Notes under the pieces: generated by a model
Databases searched by the model: none
Told to the model about the DNA's origin: nothing
What the model saw: the letters and a program-made list of their open reading frames with translations, nothing else
Shown here: positions 12,236 through 25,053 of the stretch, piece after piece
Position numbering within the stretch: position 1 is the stretch's first letter
Layout of the letters: each line of letters begins with the position of its first letter
Source of the DNA: Serilophus lunatus
Taxonomy: Eukaryota > Chordata > Aves > Passeriformes > Eurylaimidae
DNA length: 64,000 nt
NCBI GenBank assembly: GCA_013399895.1
Contig: VXBA01001271.1
Coordinates: forward strand, 132,567-196,566
Direction of reading: 5' to 3'
Program-made: the position numbers and the translations under genes

Positions 12236-15200
12236 AAATTGTTTTGGGTACTGTCTGTTTTGCTGTATATTGGTCAGGCCATTGTCTGCTAACAAGAGTT
12301 TATTTTTAATAGAAAAAAATAGCTTTATATGTACAGAATACATGACAACTGCATTTCAGTCTGGGATATTGGAGAGAAGTTGTATTCATTGTCTATTTGC
12401 TTTAAAGTTGTTTTCTTATTTTGCTCCAAGAACTGGTTAAACTTGTGTAGTAAGACCTGAAACAGTATATTAACGAGATTTTTGGCCCAATTTCTTTAAA
12501 TATGCAGAGGTCAGGAATTCTTCAGCAGCATGTATGAATTAAAATATTACTTAAGAAGAATTTATTTTGGGTGCTTGAAACTACCTACTGTAATACAGAA
12601 TGCATTATTTTTTCCTGTAGTTCTGTTTCAGATTTCTGAGAAATGGCTTGTTTCCTTTTCTGTTTTCCTGAAGTATTTGTGTGTTGATAGTGGGAGATAA
12701 GAATATTGTTCCTTTGGGCCTATCACCTCAGTCCCATCTCTGTTAAGTTTTAGTGATAATCCTTGGGTACGAACACAAGAAAGCAGCAGCTTGTTACAGG
12801 AAAAAGCTTTTTAACAATAAGCACCTGCTTAATAAGTTCTTGTGTGTGAAGACTGAAGATGGGCAAATTTTAACTAGCCTAAAATGCAGTTTGTAAAAGA
12901 ATCAAACTTTATTTATTTCAGTCTTCAGCTTTTGCAGTCTTTCATTCAATTTTGTTGGGTTTTTTTTCCCTGAAGTGGTCAGAGCAATGAACTAAGTGCA
13001 GTAGGTCAGAATAATAACTTCTAATAATCTCTTACAGCCTTGAATATAATTAGGTCACCATCTAGTGTGACTAGCAACTAGCAATAACCTAAAATGACAG
13101 AACTTAGGTGGCACTTGGGAAGTCTGTTAAAAACTTTTTATAGTCCTATAAAAACTGCAAAAAACGTCACCATTTGTAGCTCCAGGTCATGTAAGCACAT
13201 GACCTTGCTGGGGGATTGTACCTATGGAAAGCAATGCCTACAACTGGAATGAAACCTTACTTCTGATGTCATGTCTTGCAGAGCCTGCAGCAATTGAGGA
13301 GTCACACTGTGCTCAAGTTCAGAAGTGCTTTACACATGAAATCTACTGGCTCTTTAGCTGATTCTGCCCTGTCACCATCTCAACAGGTAGAGTGCTTTTG
13401 TGCCTGAGCCATGCAGCAAAGGCAGCTGCTTCTCGTGTGGTTGTCCTGTGTCAGTGTGCGGCCAAAGGCACAGTGAGGCCTTGGGGTTTCTTCTCTGGGG
13501 AATGTGTCAAGGGAGCAGGAATGCATGGCAGATCTGTCACAAAAGTACTCTTAAAAAGCCTAGTGGTTTTGGTTTGGATTTTTAACACTCGCTGAGTTTA
13601 ACAGGGATAGAAGAAAGTGTTCTGTCATTTCATCAGAGCTTCTATTTTAACAGATCAAAGTCAGACACAGACACCATCAGTGGAGGGGCCACTTCAGCCA
13701 ACTCAGTGTTTTGCTTTGGGTCATTTTCCCATTGAATTCTATTTTTTTTTTCCCCTGCAGTGATTTGGGAGGAAATAATCTCACTGAACTCTCTGAATGG
13801 TAGGAAGATGGTTTGGCACTAGGAAGAAAGGAACTCCTAAAGTTCTATTCAAAAGAATGCAATCTGCTCCTATAATAAGATGTTTAGGGCAACAGTAGAC
13901 ATTGAAAAGGTCTTCTTTATACAATTCTAATTCTAATGCTCACTACTTTTGTGGTAGTTAGAGGTTTCGTTTTGTTTTGGTCTGGTTTATTTGTAGGGAA
14001 ATAGGTAACTTAAAAAAAGCAGTTAGTATATATTCCTTCAGTGCTAGACCACTGATAAAACTAGAATCTTTCCACAAGTATGTGTCTCCCTGAGTTTTTT
14101 GCCTCGCAGTAAGAAGCCATGTTTCGATCATGACGTTTTTCTGCCTCTTTTGTGTAATACATATAAAAATTGCCATAGACTATGATCATAATGGTCCAAG
14201 TAACATCCTACTTAGATAACAGTTTGTGCTTTAGTAATTGGAGCTCCTTCTGCTTTCAGTGACTAACAAAAAATGTAATGTAGACTCATTCTAGTAAGTT
14301 CAATATGTGCAGTCTGCACCAGCCAGGGAAGATGCTCTCTTTTCTGTGGTGGATGGACTTAAGTTTGGGAATGCAGTGAACACTCACCTATCCAACTGTT
14401 TTGAATGTAGTTTTAACTTCCCTGATTTCCCTCATTGTAGCAGAAATCAGGGTTGTCCTGATGGACTTGGGTGTGAGGGGCAGTAATTGGGGTCTAATAA
14501 GGTTGAGAATTTATGGTTGGCATCTGAAAGAGAAGGTCTTGGCAGAAACCTGGGTAAAAGATGGAGGATTCAGAAATACTGCAGTCTCTTCTACAGTGTC
14601 CAAAAGAAAAGGGAGTTTTTTATTATGGTTTGCATATATTTGCTTGTGCGTGGACTTGGATGCTCCTGGGCGTTCAAACCTGCAGTACAGCTTGTATGTC
14701 TCTATTCTGCTTCCTTGAACCAGCAATTTAAGAACCTGTTGGCCTATGTAGTTGAATTTGATAGAAGAGTCTCAAAGGCAGTTGAACTTTATGAGTTTGG
14801 TGAATAAGAGGTGGCTGAGTAATGGAGGGTTCCAATGACAGTAATGGCTGCTGTGATTTCCTCTCTTATTGACACCAAAGAGTTCAAGTAGGGGAGAGTA
14901 AGCAAGCAGGCTTTGCATTTGACAATACTAAGTACAGCTCTGGTGAAGCAGAAGAAAGCAAGAGCTCTCACTTGGAGCTGAAGCACTTGTGTGGTGTCTG
15001 AAACCCTTATTACGCTATTTTAATGTTTGTGTTATAACGGCAACTGAAAATCATGTGCCTGTAGCAGCTGGAATTTTAATCCTTTTAATTATGACAGATT
15101 TTCAAAGCATGTTCTGGCTGATTTAGTCAGCTGACTGTATAGTATGTACAATAACATCAAGTGATTGCACAAATTCTGAGAGCAGTGGTCACCTCAGTGG

Positions 15201-18170
15201 AACAGGATGTATTTTTAGGTTTCTCTGCTAGTAACAGTCAAGTGTGTGTATTTCAGCACACTGAACTGAACTGAGGGAACTGAAGCTTGTGCTGACACTA
15301 CACTATTAGAAAAGGACAGCTGTTCGTTCTTGCTGTAGTCTTTGATCTGACACTGTCTTCTCACCATATTGTGACAAGGAACACAGTGGGATGTAAAAAC
15401 TGTAAATATTATTGGTACATGTTTTATTAACAGGTATTTTTCTTTAGGTCAGCCATGACACTCTTTGTTAGCCCTTTCAGTTTGCTGTATTAGAGAAAAT
15501 GAAGGGACTTTGTTACCTTCAGCAGGAATTTTCTTTATCTTCTCTTTACTCAACAGTTTTATCCTTTAGAAGGCAATATTTGGGTAGAGGGTGGTTCTTG
15601 TTCTTAGCATAGTACTAATCATAAATTGGTTATGGTTATTTAAAGGAAAATTATTCATACGTGGATTCTCTTAATCTATGAATAAAAGAGTTGCTAAGTT
15701 CTGTGGTTCACAGAGTTAGCTTACAAAATAGTGAGTCATGGTCATTTGCTGATTAATGAATGTGCTAATTCTTAAAGTCTTAACCTATTTGTTTTACCAG
15801 TTTGATAGGGTGGTTTGTTTTTTTTTTTCCTTTGGACTTAATCTGCAATTTAACAGTTGAATTAGAACAGAAGCCTTAACTAGTTTAAGCAATCCAGGAA
15901 CTCAAGACTGTCTAAAACAGCTATTGAGTTTGAAGCCCAAGTCTTAAAAGTACATAAAAGGACATTTCATATATTTAAAGAGACTTCGTAGTAGTAACCT
16001 GGAAATAAAATATGACATTCTGATTAAATCGAAGTTCTGCAGCAGGTGCTGTGCAGTTATGGCTTGCAAGCAGAATACAGAATTTTGGTGAATGTTCTGC
16101 TGATGGTTTATGAATGCTTGAAGAGATACTAAATGAGATACTTAGATAAAGAGCAAAGGGATTTGAATTTTAAGAGAAATGGCAACTAATGTCAAACTTC
16201 TGGGTGACCAGTAAAATTCTTATTTATGGAAACTAAGAATAGGTCACTTCAGCTATTTAATGGACCATGTGCATAACTGCTGTGTAAACAACCTGAAGCA
16301 TCTATTACAGAACAAATTAGCATCTACCTTTTGATAAGACTTAGTATTTTACTGTCTGCTTTGGCTTTCATACACTGTCTGTTAATGATACAGGATATTT
16401 TCACCAGATTTTGTTTCCTTTTTACACACTTCAAAATGATCATTTGCTTGTATGAAATCATTACATTTCAATGAATGGTAGCTTATGTGTGAAAGGCGTC
16501 CAGAGAAAAGCCATGCAACTCAGGTTTCACAATCTGACTTGTAAAGACCAAGATAGTGTGCTGGGGAGGAGGATGTTTTACTGTCTTAATAGACTGTTCT
16601 GTGTAAGCTCAATAGACTATTTAAAGATAGTATTTAAGGATGGTTGTCTAATTTAGGGTATGTCTGCAGAAATGGTGCAGGCAAATTGGAGCTCAGTTTG
16701 ACTGTATTCTGAGCTGCTGCCTGTGGGTAGCTTTGGCCTAGAAGCCACAGCTTAGCAGTGTGTGCTACCTAACACACCTGCCTGCTGCTCTGCAAGTGGC
16801 TCACATCTGGCCAGCTTAAAGGAAGCAGGGCTCAGAGCATTCTGCAAAGTAGATAAACAATATATATTTTTTAATTTTGTATTTTAAATCATAATTGTGG
16901 CTAATTGATTTAATTAAGCCTTACTGCTACTAGGCTGTTGCTTTAGGGGAGCAAGACTGTTTAGATACATGACGCAAGGGCTGGGCTCTCTATGGGCTCC
17001 TGTGTTTATTGTTTATAAACTAGCAATGCCTTTTTCAGTGCTGTTTCCATTTTGTCTTACGCACTTAATCTGAGAGCTTCCTTTTGATGTCTGCTCACCT
17101 GTTGACTTGAGGAAAACTACGGTTTGGTTTCAGCATTGATGCAAATGTCTGAGATTTTTCTTTGGTCTAGCAAGAGGCTGCTGTATTTGGCAAGAACTGA
17201 CTTAGGGCTTTGCTGGAAGAGCTAAAAATATCTTCAGAATAGTCGTGTAAGTTTCTCTTTTTCTTTCTTTACTGAGCATGTTTCAGCTCTTTGTAGTAGA
17301 TGCTATCGGACTTAATTTGCAAGTTGAAAGCAGGTTGTGTGCCAGAAAGGTTTGCAAAACTGTTTAGCCAGTCAGTCAGTCCCCAAGTCTAGTGACTGAT
17401 GCACTTGACAATTTATTTGAAGCTCACTTGTTACTCAGTATATAAATGCTAAGGTATGGTGAGGGAAATTCAGCTGTGTTTTGCCTGCTAAGTGCAGCGC
17501 ATATGCTTCTTTGTTAGAAGTGTTCAAGAGAGTGGGTGGCTAAAATATTTAAGTTATCCAAATTACGACGGATGGGGGAATGAGGAGTGATTGCTACTTA
17601 AAGTTGGCATGAATTTCAAAGCATTATAAAAGAATACAAGTGAGTGAAGTGTCACATATATTTCTGTTTAAATGCTTTAAATTATTTAAAGTGGAATGGT
17701 TAAAAGGCAGTTTGTTTCCTTTTTACCTTCAGTTTGAACAGAAGGAGTAATGCTAAGCAGTTTTATTTTTTTTTAGTTTAGCATAATTTTAAGAAGTTGT
17801 AATGAATTAAAACTGAAGTGTTTAGTCTGAAAACAATACATGAGAACATTTGTTAGCTAGCAGAATAAGGAAACATTTCCATTACTCTTAAATTCTTTCA
17901 GCATTTTGTTGCTCAAGAAAATTACTAGAGAATGGGGGAATAAGGGAAAGATGGAAGTGGGAAATGTATTTTTAAAACAGTGTTTTGAAATTTTGCTCTG
18001 CTCAGGTCATTCTCTGGTACCTCTGAACTTGAATCCCTGCTGGTATCACTTCTGAGAGGAAGTTTGTTAGAGTATAGGGGAGAGCTTGGACAATTGTGTG
18101 GGCCTGCACTCCAGCTAGTGAGTCTTTCCAGATTTTCTCAAAGTATGCCATAAAGATGCAAAGCCTATGC

Positions 18171-18212
18171 TTTTTTTTTTTTAAATTCCTCTTTTTTTCC
18201 TTTTTTTTTTTT
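18171..18212. repeat. T-rich low-complexity tract
   Basis: Two long T runs separated by AAATTCC- and CC-type interruptions. On the minus strand it reads as an A-rich tract, but no SINE or retrogene body is visible beside it. Confidence 0.6.
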
Positions 18213-19204
18213 CTCATGCCACAACAAAGAATTGAATTTTTTGTTTGTGTCACAATGTGTTATTATAGATTACTCAATGGATGGACAAGTACTTGGATTT
18301 TTATTGCTGTTTGGCCTTCTTACGTAGAGTGGTTGTGATACCCTTACCCTTTGAACTGCTGGTATTGGAGTCAGGACTGTCACAAGGTGCATTAAAAAAT
18401 TACCTTTTGTGGATTTAACTGGACATATAGGTAGGACCATGTTGGCTACTAAAGTTTTATGTAAAAGTTTTCAGTGAAATAAAAGGACTTAGTTTAATGT
18501 AATTTTGTAGTATAATTGCTACCATTGCACAACAACTATGAGCATATTGGAGGACCTATATGTAGTAGATGAAGAAGAGTAAAGAGCTGTTATAAAGGAT
18601 TGTGGTCTGTCAGACGTGTGGAGTGAGGGGGAAATGGGACATAACAGGGAACTGATGCTTGCTGAGAGCTGCAGATTGCCTTGAACAGAACTGCATGAAG
18701 AGCAGCTTAGGTGGTAGCAGACAGCCTGGGGAATATGTTGCCTCTGTTAAATTTTGAGAACTGGAGATGAGGATGAATCTGACTTCCTTTATTTTGCCTC
18801 TCTACTCTGTACAGTTGTATGGTTTATGATTTTAGGTAGTAGGCTTTATCGTCAATGATCGTGCTTTATTTTTCATTGAATGGTTTATTTCCAATGGACA
18901 GGGAAAAGGACGATTCCAGAGGGAAAGATTATGCAACATTTTATCTAAGTTGTATGTATTAGACCTGGAAAACAAATGCATAGACTATGTTTTGGACTCT
19001 GATACAAAGGAGAATTTTTAATTTTCAGATGAACTTTTAAGCACCACAGTTCTTTAAAATAAGATCTTACATACTTGTTTTCTTAAAATGGCTACTGACC
19101 AAGGATGCAAAACTGCAAATGATAGTTAGTAAATATTAACAATCTTGAGTTAATATTCTATGCTGTTGTCTCCTTTCTCTTTACTCAGAATTGGATTTAC
19201 AGTC

Positions 19205-21283
19205 ATGGAAGAACATCAGCAACATTTACACTGTGTGAACTGTGTCAGCCGTCGTTGTATGACCAGACCAGAACCGGGCATTTCCTGTGATTTGATTGGC
19301 TGCCCCTTGGTTTGTGGAGCAGTTTTTCACTCATGTAAAGCTGAGGAACATCGCATGTTGTGTCCACTTGAAAGAGTGCCTTGTTTGAACAGTGGCTTTG
19401 GATGTCCCTTCATAGTAGCTCGAAATAAAATGGCTGATCATCTAGAAGTTTGTCCTGCAAGTGTGGTATGTTGTACCATGGAGTGGAATAGATGGCCAGT
19501 AAGTTATGCTGACCGAAAATCTTACGAAAACCTGAGTAAAGACGTTGATGAAGTGGAGCAGCTAGATATGGCTTTAGCCCTTCAAGACCAGCGCATGTTG
19601 TTAGAATCCCTTAAGGTAGCAACTATGATGTCAAAAGCAGGTGATCAAATACCAGAATCCAGAGAACAAACCTCTGTCAAATCAAGTGCCCCAGATACAG
19701 TGCATACAAATGGTTTGATGCCTGTAGATGAAGAATCCTATGGTGCACTTTATCAAGCTACTGTAGAAACAACGAGGAGTTTAGCTGCTGCTTTGGATAT
19801 TCTGAACACTGCTACGAGGGACATTAATATGTTGAGTTCAAACATATGTATTTCACCACATGAAATGAAAGAAGATACTGAGATTAAAGAACAAGCTTCT
19901 AGTGGCGTTATTCAGAATAAAATGTCTGACCATGAAAATCTAGATGAAGATAATGTAGGAGCAGTTGGGGGAATTAACTTTGATAGCCTGAGTCAAAATT
20001 CACAAATGGAACAAAATGGTTCTAGTGATATTTGTTATGATGTGGTGCAAAATCATGACTTAAATCTAAACCTTAATAACTCCTCACTTTTGTGTAATGG
20101 ATTTCATGTAGAAAATGAATGTTCTAAAGTGTTGGACCAGAATGAAGATCTTGGTGTATCTAATTCAAAACCGTCCAGTGTAGCAAATGGTGAATGTACT
20201 GCATCTCAGGATGATGAAGCATTACAGTCTTGCAGCTCCTTCCCTGTAACAGCACAACATAAAGAAGAAGTAATATCACCTGATCACTTAATTAATGGCA
20301 ATGTTAATCATGTACTACTTCCCCATAATGCTAACGAAGAAGAAATGTTAGAGAGACAAGTGGAGCAAGAAAGATTGAGAAACATAGATGCATTTTCACT
20401 TTTGCGGCATCGATCATACAGGTTCCTTGTTAACCACTATTGGTCAACACCAAAAGAAGACAAAGCTGTTGATACATCAGATTTGGAGATAACAGAAGAT
20501 CCTATGGGTCTTCAGGGGATTGATCTAATCACTGCAGCTCTGTTATTTTGCCTAGGAGACTCTCCCGGAGGTAGGGGGATATCAGAAAGTCGCACTGTTG
20601 ATGTGTATCGCGTTGACTTTGGGACCCAAACATTTTCTCTCCCATCTGCTATACTGGCCACAAATACAATGGTGGGAGAAATAGCTTCAGCTTCTGCATG
20701 TGATCATGCCAATCCACAGCTCTCAAATCCAAGTCCATTCCAGACCCTTGGACTGGATTTGGTGTTGGAATATGTGGCTAGATACCAAACAAAACAGCGT
20801 TCAATGTTTACATTTGTTTGTGGACAGTTGTTTAGAAGGAATGAATTTTCATCGCATTTTAAGAATGTTCATGGAGACATTCATGCTGGCCTTAATGGCT
20901 GGATGGAGCAGAGGTGTCCTTTGGCATATTATGGGTGTACATATTCTCAGCGAAGGTTTTGCCCTTCAACGCAGGGGGCAAAAATTATTCATGACCGCCA
21001 CTTACGGTCGTTTGGAGTTCAGCCTTGTATATCCACAGTATTGGTAGAACCAGCAAAAAGCTGCTTAATTGGACTACACAATGACCATCTGAGTAGTCTG
21101 CCTTTTGAGGTGCTGCAGCACATTGCTAGTTTTCTAGACGGCTTTAGTTTATGTCAACTTTCAAGAGTGTCGCGTTTAATGAGAGATGTGTGTGGAAGCT
21201 TACTTCAAGCACGTGGAATGGTGATACTGCTTTGGGAGAAGAAAAAGTACCCAGACAGAACTTCTTGGCAAGTAAAAGAAAAG
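19205..21283 (+). CDS. FBXO30: FBXO30, exon 2 (most of the coding region)
   Basis: FBXO30 (F-box only protein 30, also called MUSA1) is the substrate-recognition subunit of an SCF-type E3 ubiquitin ligase. In mammals it is linked to muscle mass control downstream of BMP signalling. The exon begins after the acceptor at 19188. I chose the ATG at 19205 because it has a strong Kozak context (G at -3 and +4) and gives the known N-terminus; upstream in-frame codons lie in the intron. The exon encodes residues 1-693. Residues 10-90 form a Cys/His-rich TRAF-type zinc-finger region (C10, C13, C18, C28, C33, C37, H42, C44, H49, C53, C60, C67, H79, C83, C89, C90). Residues 200-440 are acidic, poorly structured and fast-evolving. 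A conserved Cys-rich block (FVCGQLFRR onward) spans about 537-590. The F-box starts at about residue 625 (LSSLPFEVLQHIASFLDGFS). The donor is AAG|GTGAGG at 21283/21284, phase 0. Joined with exon 3, the protein is 760 residues, slightly longer than the human protein (about 745 from memory). Confidence 0.97.
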
Positions 21284-22130
21284 GTGAGGTTTTGGGGTTT
21301 TGTTTGTTTTTTTGTTTGTTCTTTTTTTATTTTGAAGGTGAAAGGGAAAGTATTAAATTGGTCCAGTCTCTGCTTTTTCTCTTAATATTATCTCTATCAC
21401 TACTGGGTTTTGGTATAATAACCCTTCAGGAAAGAGATTGTTGTATATAGAACGAGTGAAAATTGCTAGCAGGTTGGCTAAGTCTTCTTCACACTTGTGG
21501 AAATAGAAGTTGAGACTGTCTAGTTTTCACTGGATGTAAGTAAATGAACTCCTTTTTTCCCAATATTTTAAAATATTAGAAGATTACTTCATGATTTTAA
21601 GATCAAAATTCCACAGAAATGGAGAAGCGGCCCACAAAGTTTGCTTTTCTTGCCTTTGTAGTGTTTACAGCAATTTTTTTCCTGACCTGTTGAGGTCCTA
21701 TCTATTGCCATGATACTGAAATAATTTAAAAATTTTGGATGACCTTTGTGTGGTATAGTTTTCACTGTTCTCCTCACTCCAAACTGCAGAGTATCTGCAG
21801 CACTCATTTGGAACTCCAGAAGCAGACAATTTGAGAACCAGATTGTTATGACTGGTCTGGCAGTACCTTGTCATTTAACTTCTGATTGCATCTGTTTTGG
21901 AGACAAAAAATACTGCCTATGCTTCTTCTCAGTGTTCAGAGTTGTTTTGCAATCTGAATCAGCCTGGGGCTGACTGTACAGAATTTAGCATTGTATATTT
22001 TTATGTTGATTTTTAGTATAATTTATAGTAGATGCACAACACTGCCTGAAGGTGCTATAGCACAAGCATTTAATTTTCTGAGTTCAAGCATCTTAAAACA
22101 TTTTGAGCCTAAGTGCAACTTCCTTTCCAG
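21284..22130 (+). other. FBXO30: FBXO30 intron 2
   Basis: An 847 bp phase-0 intron with a GTGAGG donor and a TCCTTTCCAG acceptor. The exon 2 reading frame stays open for 33 further codons past the donor (stop ending at 21385), which makes uncorrected ORF calls too long at this end. No other feature is seen. Confidence 0.9.
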
Positions 22131-22334
22131 GTTTGGCGCTTCAGTACAGCCTTCTGTACTGTGAACGAGTGGAAGTTTGCTGACATCGTAAGCATGGCTG
22201 ACCACTTGAAGAAATGCAGCTACAATGCTGTAGAGAGGAGAGAGGAGGCTGTTCCGCTGCCCTGTATGTGTGTAACACGAGAACTCACTAAAGAAGGACG
22301 TTCACTGCGCTCTGTTTTGAAACCAGTACTTTAA
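22131..22334 (+). CDS. FBXO30: FBXO30, exon 3 (C-terminal 67 residues)
   Basis: The terminal coding exon, residues 694-760, opens with VWRFSTAFCTVNEWKFADI and ends in LRSVLKPVL followed by TAA at 22332-22334. It continues the exon 2 frame without loss of a base (phase 0). The segment matches the strongly conserved FBXO30 C-terminus that follows the F-box, including the conserved MADHLKKCSYN and CMCVTRELTKEGRSL stretches. In the full protein it follows the WQVKEK end of exon 2. Its intactness shows that the gene is not a processed pseudogene. Confidence 0.97.
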   Translation, partial: VWRFSTAFCTVNEWKFADIVSMADHLKKCSYNAVERREEAVPLPCMCVTRELTKEGRSLRSVLKPVL

Positions 22335-25053
22335 GTATTGCAGCCACTCCAATTGCACATACACTCAAGCACCTGATATAACCTCGGTAATATTACGTGA
22401 CACTTTATTAATGTACTAAAGATACTTTCTAGCTAAATCTCTTCTGTCACTGTGTATATAAGGTTTGAAGTGACATTTATTTTTTATAGTACTGTTTAGC
22501 TGGAAAGTAATGAAAGTTGCCTTAACGTTCGAAAAATTCGGAACTTGCTGGACAGGGTAGTTTTATCTAACTTATATAATTTAAGAGCAAAATCCTAAGG
22601 TGTGTTTTCTGATTCACTGGTGCCCATCTTGCTGTTGACTGATAACATTTCAGAAATTGCCTCTAAATGGTATGCACATTTAGATAGGAAACACTGAATT
22701 GTAGTGAGAGAAAATCCTGTCCAAATATACTTTCTGTATCTGGTCTATTTCTTTTTAATAGAATATAATCCAAATATTCGAAAGAGAAGGAAGAATTCAA
22801 AACTTTGTAATAGATGTCTCAAACACAGCTTTTAAGCACATCTTTTCTCATTAAATCAGTGTTCTAGTGCTCTTCCTAGTTAACAGGTGATCTAGGATCA
22901 CCTTTTTTTTAAAAAAAATTGGGTTTTTTTTTTTTAGGAATGATCTAAGTGAACTTACATTTACAGCAGCTTAATTTTTTAGTACAACTTTGTTTTGACA
23001 TGTCAACAATTGCTATTTTTCCTCTGAACAGTTCTTTTACTTCTGGGAGCAAAACTTAAAGAGCTAAAACCATGGAATTCTAGTTTTTACTCTCACACCT
23101 ACAATTACATCAATATCAAACTTTCAAAATATTTTTCCTTGTCCTGCAGTTGGCTGAGGGTTAAATTGCTTGAACAGTCAGAAATTCTAAGTATGTGATG
23201 AACAGTTATGAATTTATAATGCAGCTAATGAAAGGGCTTTACTTGTTCCATGGTATTGTGAGATGTATTGTCTCCTTTTCTGTTGATTTGTCTATAAAAA
23301 TGCTGCTTTTTTTAAGGAGCATTTAAAATTACTGGTATGTATAGCAAATGTATCATCTTCATAAGATGAGACATGATTGTTAATTGCATAAAGCACATCA
23401 GAAATGTATATTCAACCACATTTGTTAAACAAACAAATCCAATTTGCTTCCAGTCTTCCATAAGAAAAGCTCTTAAAAAGCATTTGTGAACGGAGAGTAC
23501 ATGCTATGAAAAATGGCCTAGTATAACAATACTGTAATAACTTGAACTGACTTGCCAACTTGTTTGTAACAATGTTGGTGTCTCTAGCCTGTTGCACTTA
23601 GCAACTGTGCCACAAAGCTAAAACAGAAACAGACCAGAGCTCGGAACAATGAAATACAGTACGTATTTCCATTATAGGAAAAAAAGAAGAGATTAGTAAG
23701 GAGGAGATGTTTACAAAAATGGCTGAATTTATTACTCGTAATTTCTGTACTGGACACTTGTTTATGGCTAGTCTGGCTGGAGTTCACAACTTTGGTATCT
23801 GTGCATTTCCCATTCTGGGTTCAGTCCAGCTAAACATTCACTGCCTTTTTCTATTCAGAGTGCTACAGGTGCCCAGGAAAAAAAAAAATCTAGTTCTTCA
23901 GTGCCATGAGTTGCAATTTTAAGAGCTCAAATAGAAGTTCTGCCTGGATCCTCAAAATACATATTCTTATTCCAAGAACTTCTTTTTGTTTGAAGAGAAG
24001 AAAGGAGTAAACCCTCTACAGAGGTTAGCAACATTTGCAGTAATTATTAGCTGTTACCACAGATACCTGGAAAGGAGAATCTAGGTTCATCTACAGAGCC
24101 GACTATACCAACTGGGTTTTAGGTAGAAATTTTACACCCCTGGCCCAGTTCTCTGAACTCATTGAAATGCTCATTACCCACAAATTCTTCAGTACAAGGC
24201 AGGAGACAGACTTTCATCAATTGTCTTTTAGCTCTAATGGCTCCTTGCTGCTGCTCTCCAGTGTTTAAAAGTAGTTGTGTGACTGGAAGGATCCTGAATG
24301 TTGAGGAGATGATGTTTGTGTTTATGGCTAAATCTACTTTAAAACATCTGTTTGGGGTTAGTGGTATTTTTTTTAGTGAGGAATGTGGTGGTTTTGGTAC
24401 TCGAATTCTTTCTAACTACCCAGAACCCTGATAAGTACAGTATGCAGGCAAATGTCTTGGTCGGCTACAGAAAAGAGGGTGTTCAGTTAAGAGGAACTGG
24501 TTTTCGTAGAACCTTGCTTGTAGCACAGTGCAGAACTGCATCTGAAGTATCATCAGTTGTTGATCTAATGAAAAGAACTTTTTAAGTACTCCTCTCAAGA
24601 AATAACACTATTTCTTCAATACATGCACTTTTATTTTCAAATGTAGATACAGGCTTTTTTGTTAAATTAGTTAATTTTTTATGAGAATCCAGAGCTATTA
24701 AAATATCAATGTTGTAAACAACATCTCTGCCTTGTAAACTGCTCCAAATGCAGGAATACAGTGTACTTGCGATAAAACCTTTTTTTTACACTGCTATGCA
24801 GTTTGTAAAACATCTATGGTGTATAGTCAGTCTATCAAAATGTGACTTGTTCACGTTTGCCCTTGAATTTTAAAAATGTTGTATCCCTTTCCTGGTACAT
24901 CTTCTGTACAGCATATATAGACAGCTGTTCCAGTCTTTCTTTTACTTGATACCACATTGCTACTTTGTTTAAAATATTATGTTTTCAATCATTATGCAAT
25001 ATTTTTTTGCAATGTCTGTTGAAATCCTAATAAAACTTTTGGAGTTTCTCTTT
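22335..25053 (+). other. FBXO30: FBXO30 3' UTR (inferred extent)
   Basis: No coding signal follows the stop codon. The first canonical AATAAA downstream is at 25029-25034, giving a 3' UTR of about 2.7 kb; ATTAAA variants at 22850 and 24697 could yield shorter forms. The region is AT-rich with many T runs, and includes an inverted repeat at 22885-22903 followed by T8A8. The extent is inferred from the poly(A) signal only. Confidence 0.6.
25029..25034 (+). terminator. FBXO30: Canonical poly(A) signal, FBXO30
   Basis: AATAAA followed within about 30 bases by a T/GT-rich stretch, as expected for a cleavage and polyadenylation site. It is the first exact AATAAA after the FBXO30 stop codon. Another AATAAA at 25397-25402 could serve as a more distal site. 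Confidence 0.6.

Larger units (their letters stand above)
9579..19188 (+). other. FBXO30: FBXO30 intron 1
   Basis: About 9.6 kb between the inferred exon 1 donor and the exon 2 acceptor (CTCTTTACTCAG, ending at 19188). The sequence is AT-rich. Open frames are short and show no recognisable protein. I see a possible ancient MIR-like relic at about 11095-11190, a short TG-rich stretch at 12208-12235, and T-rich tracts at about 18171-18212. I recognise no CR1 copy in this intron. Confidence 0.6.

Noticed and set aside
19160..19204. An upstream in-frame ATG (19160) giving 15 extra N-terminal residues to FBXO30
   Set aside because: The acceptor AG at 19187-19188 places this ATG in the intron, and the conserved protein starts at 19205.
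21284..21385. Extension of FBXO30 by 33 residues past exon 2
   Set aside because: A consensus donor at 21284 and the conserved C-terminus in exon 3 show that this is intron. An intron-retention isoform is possible but unsupported.
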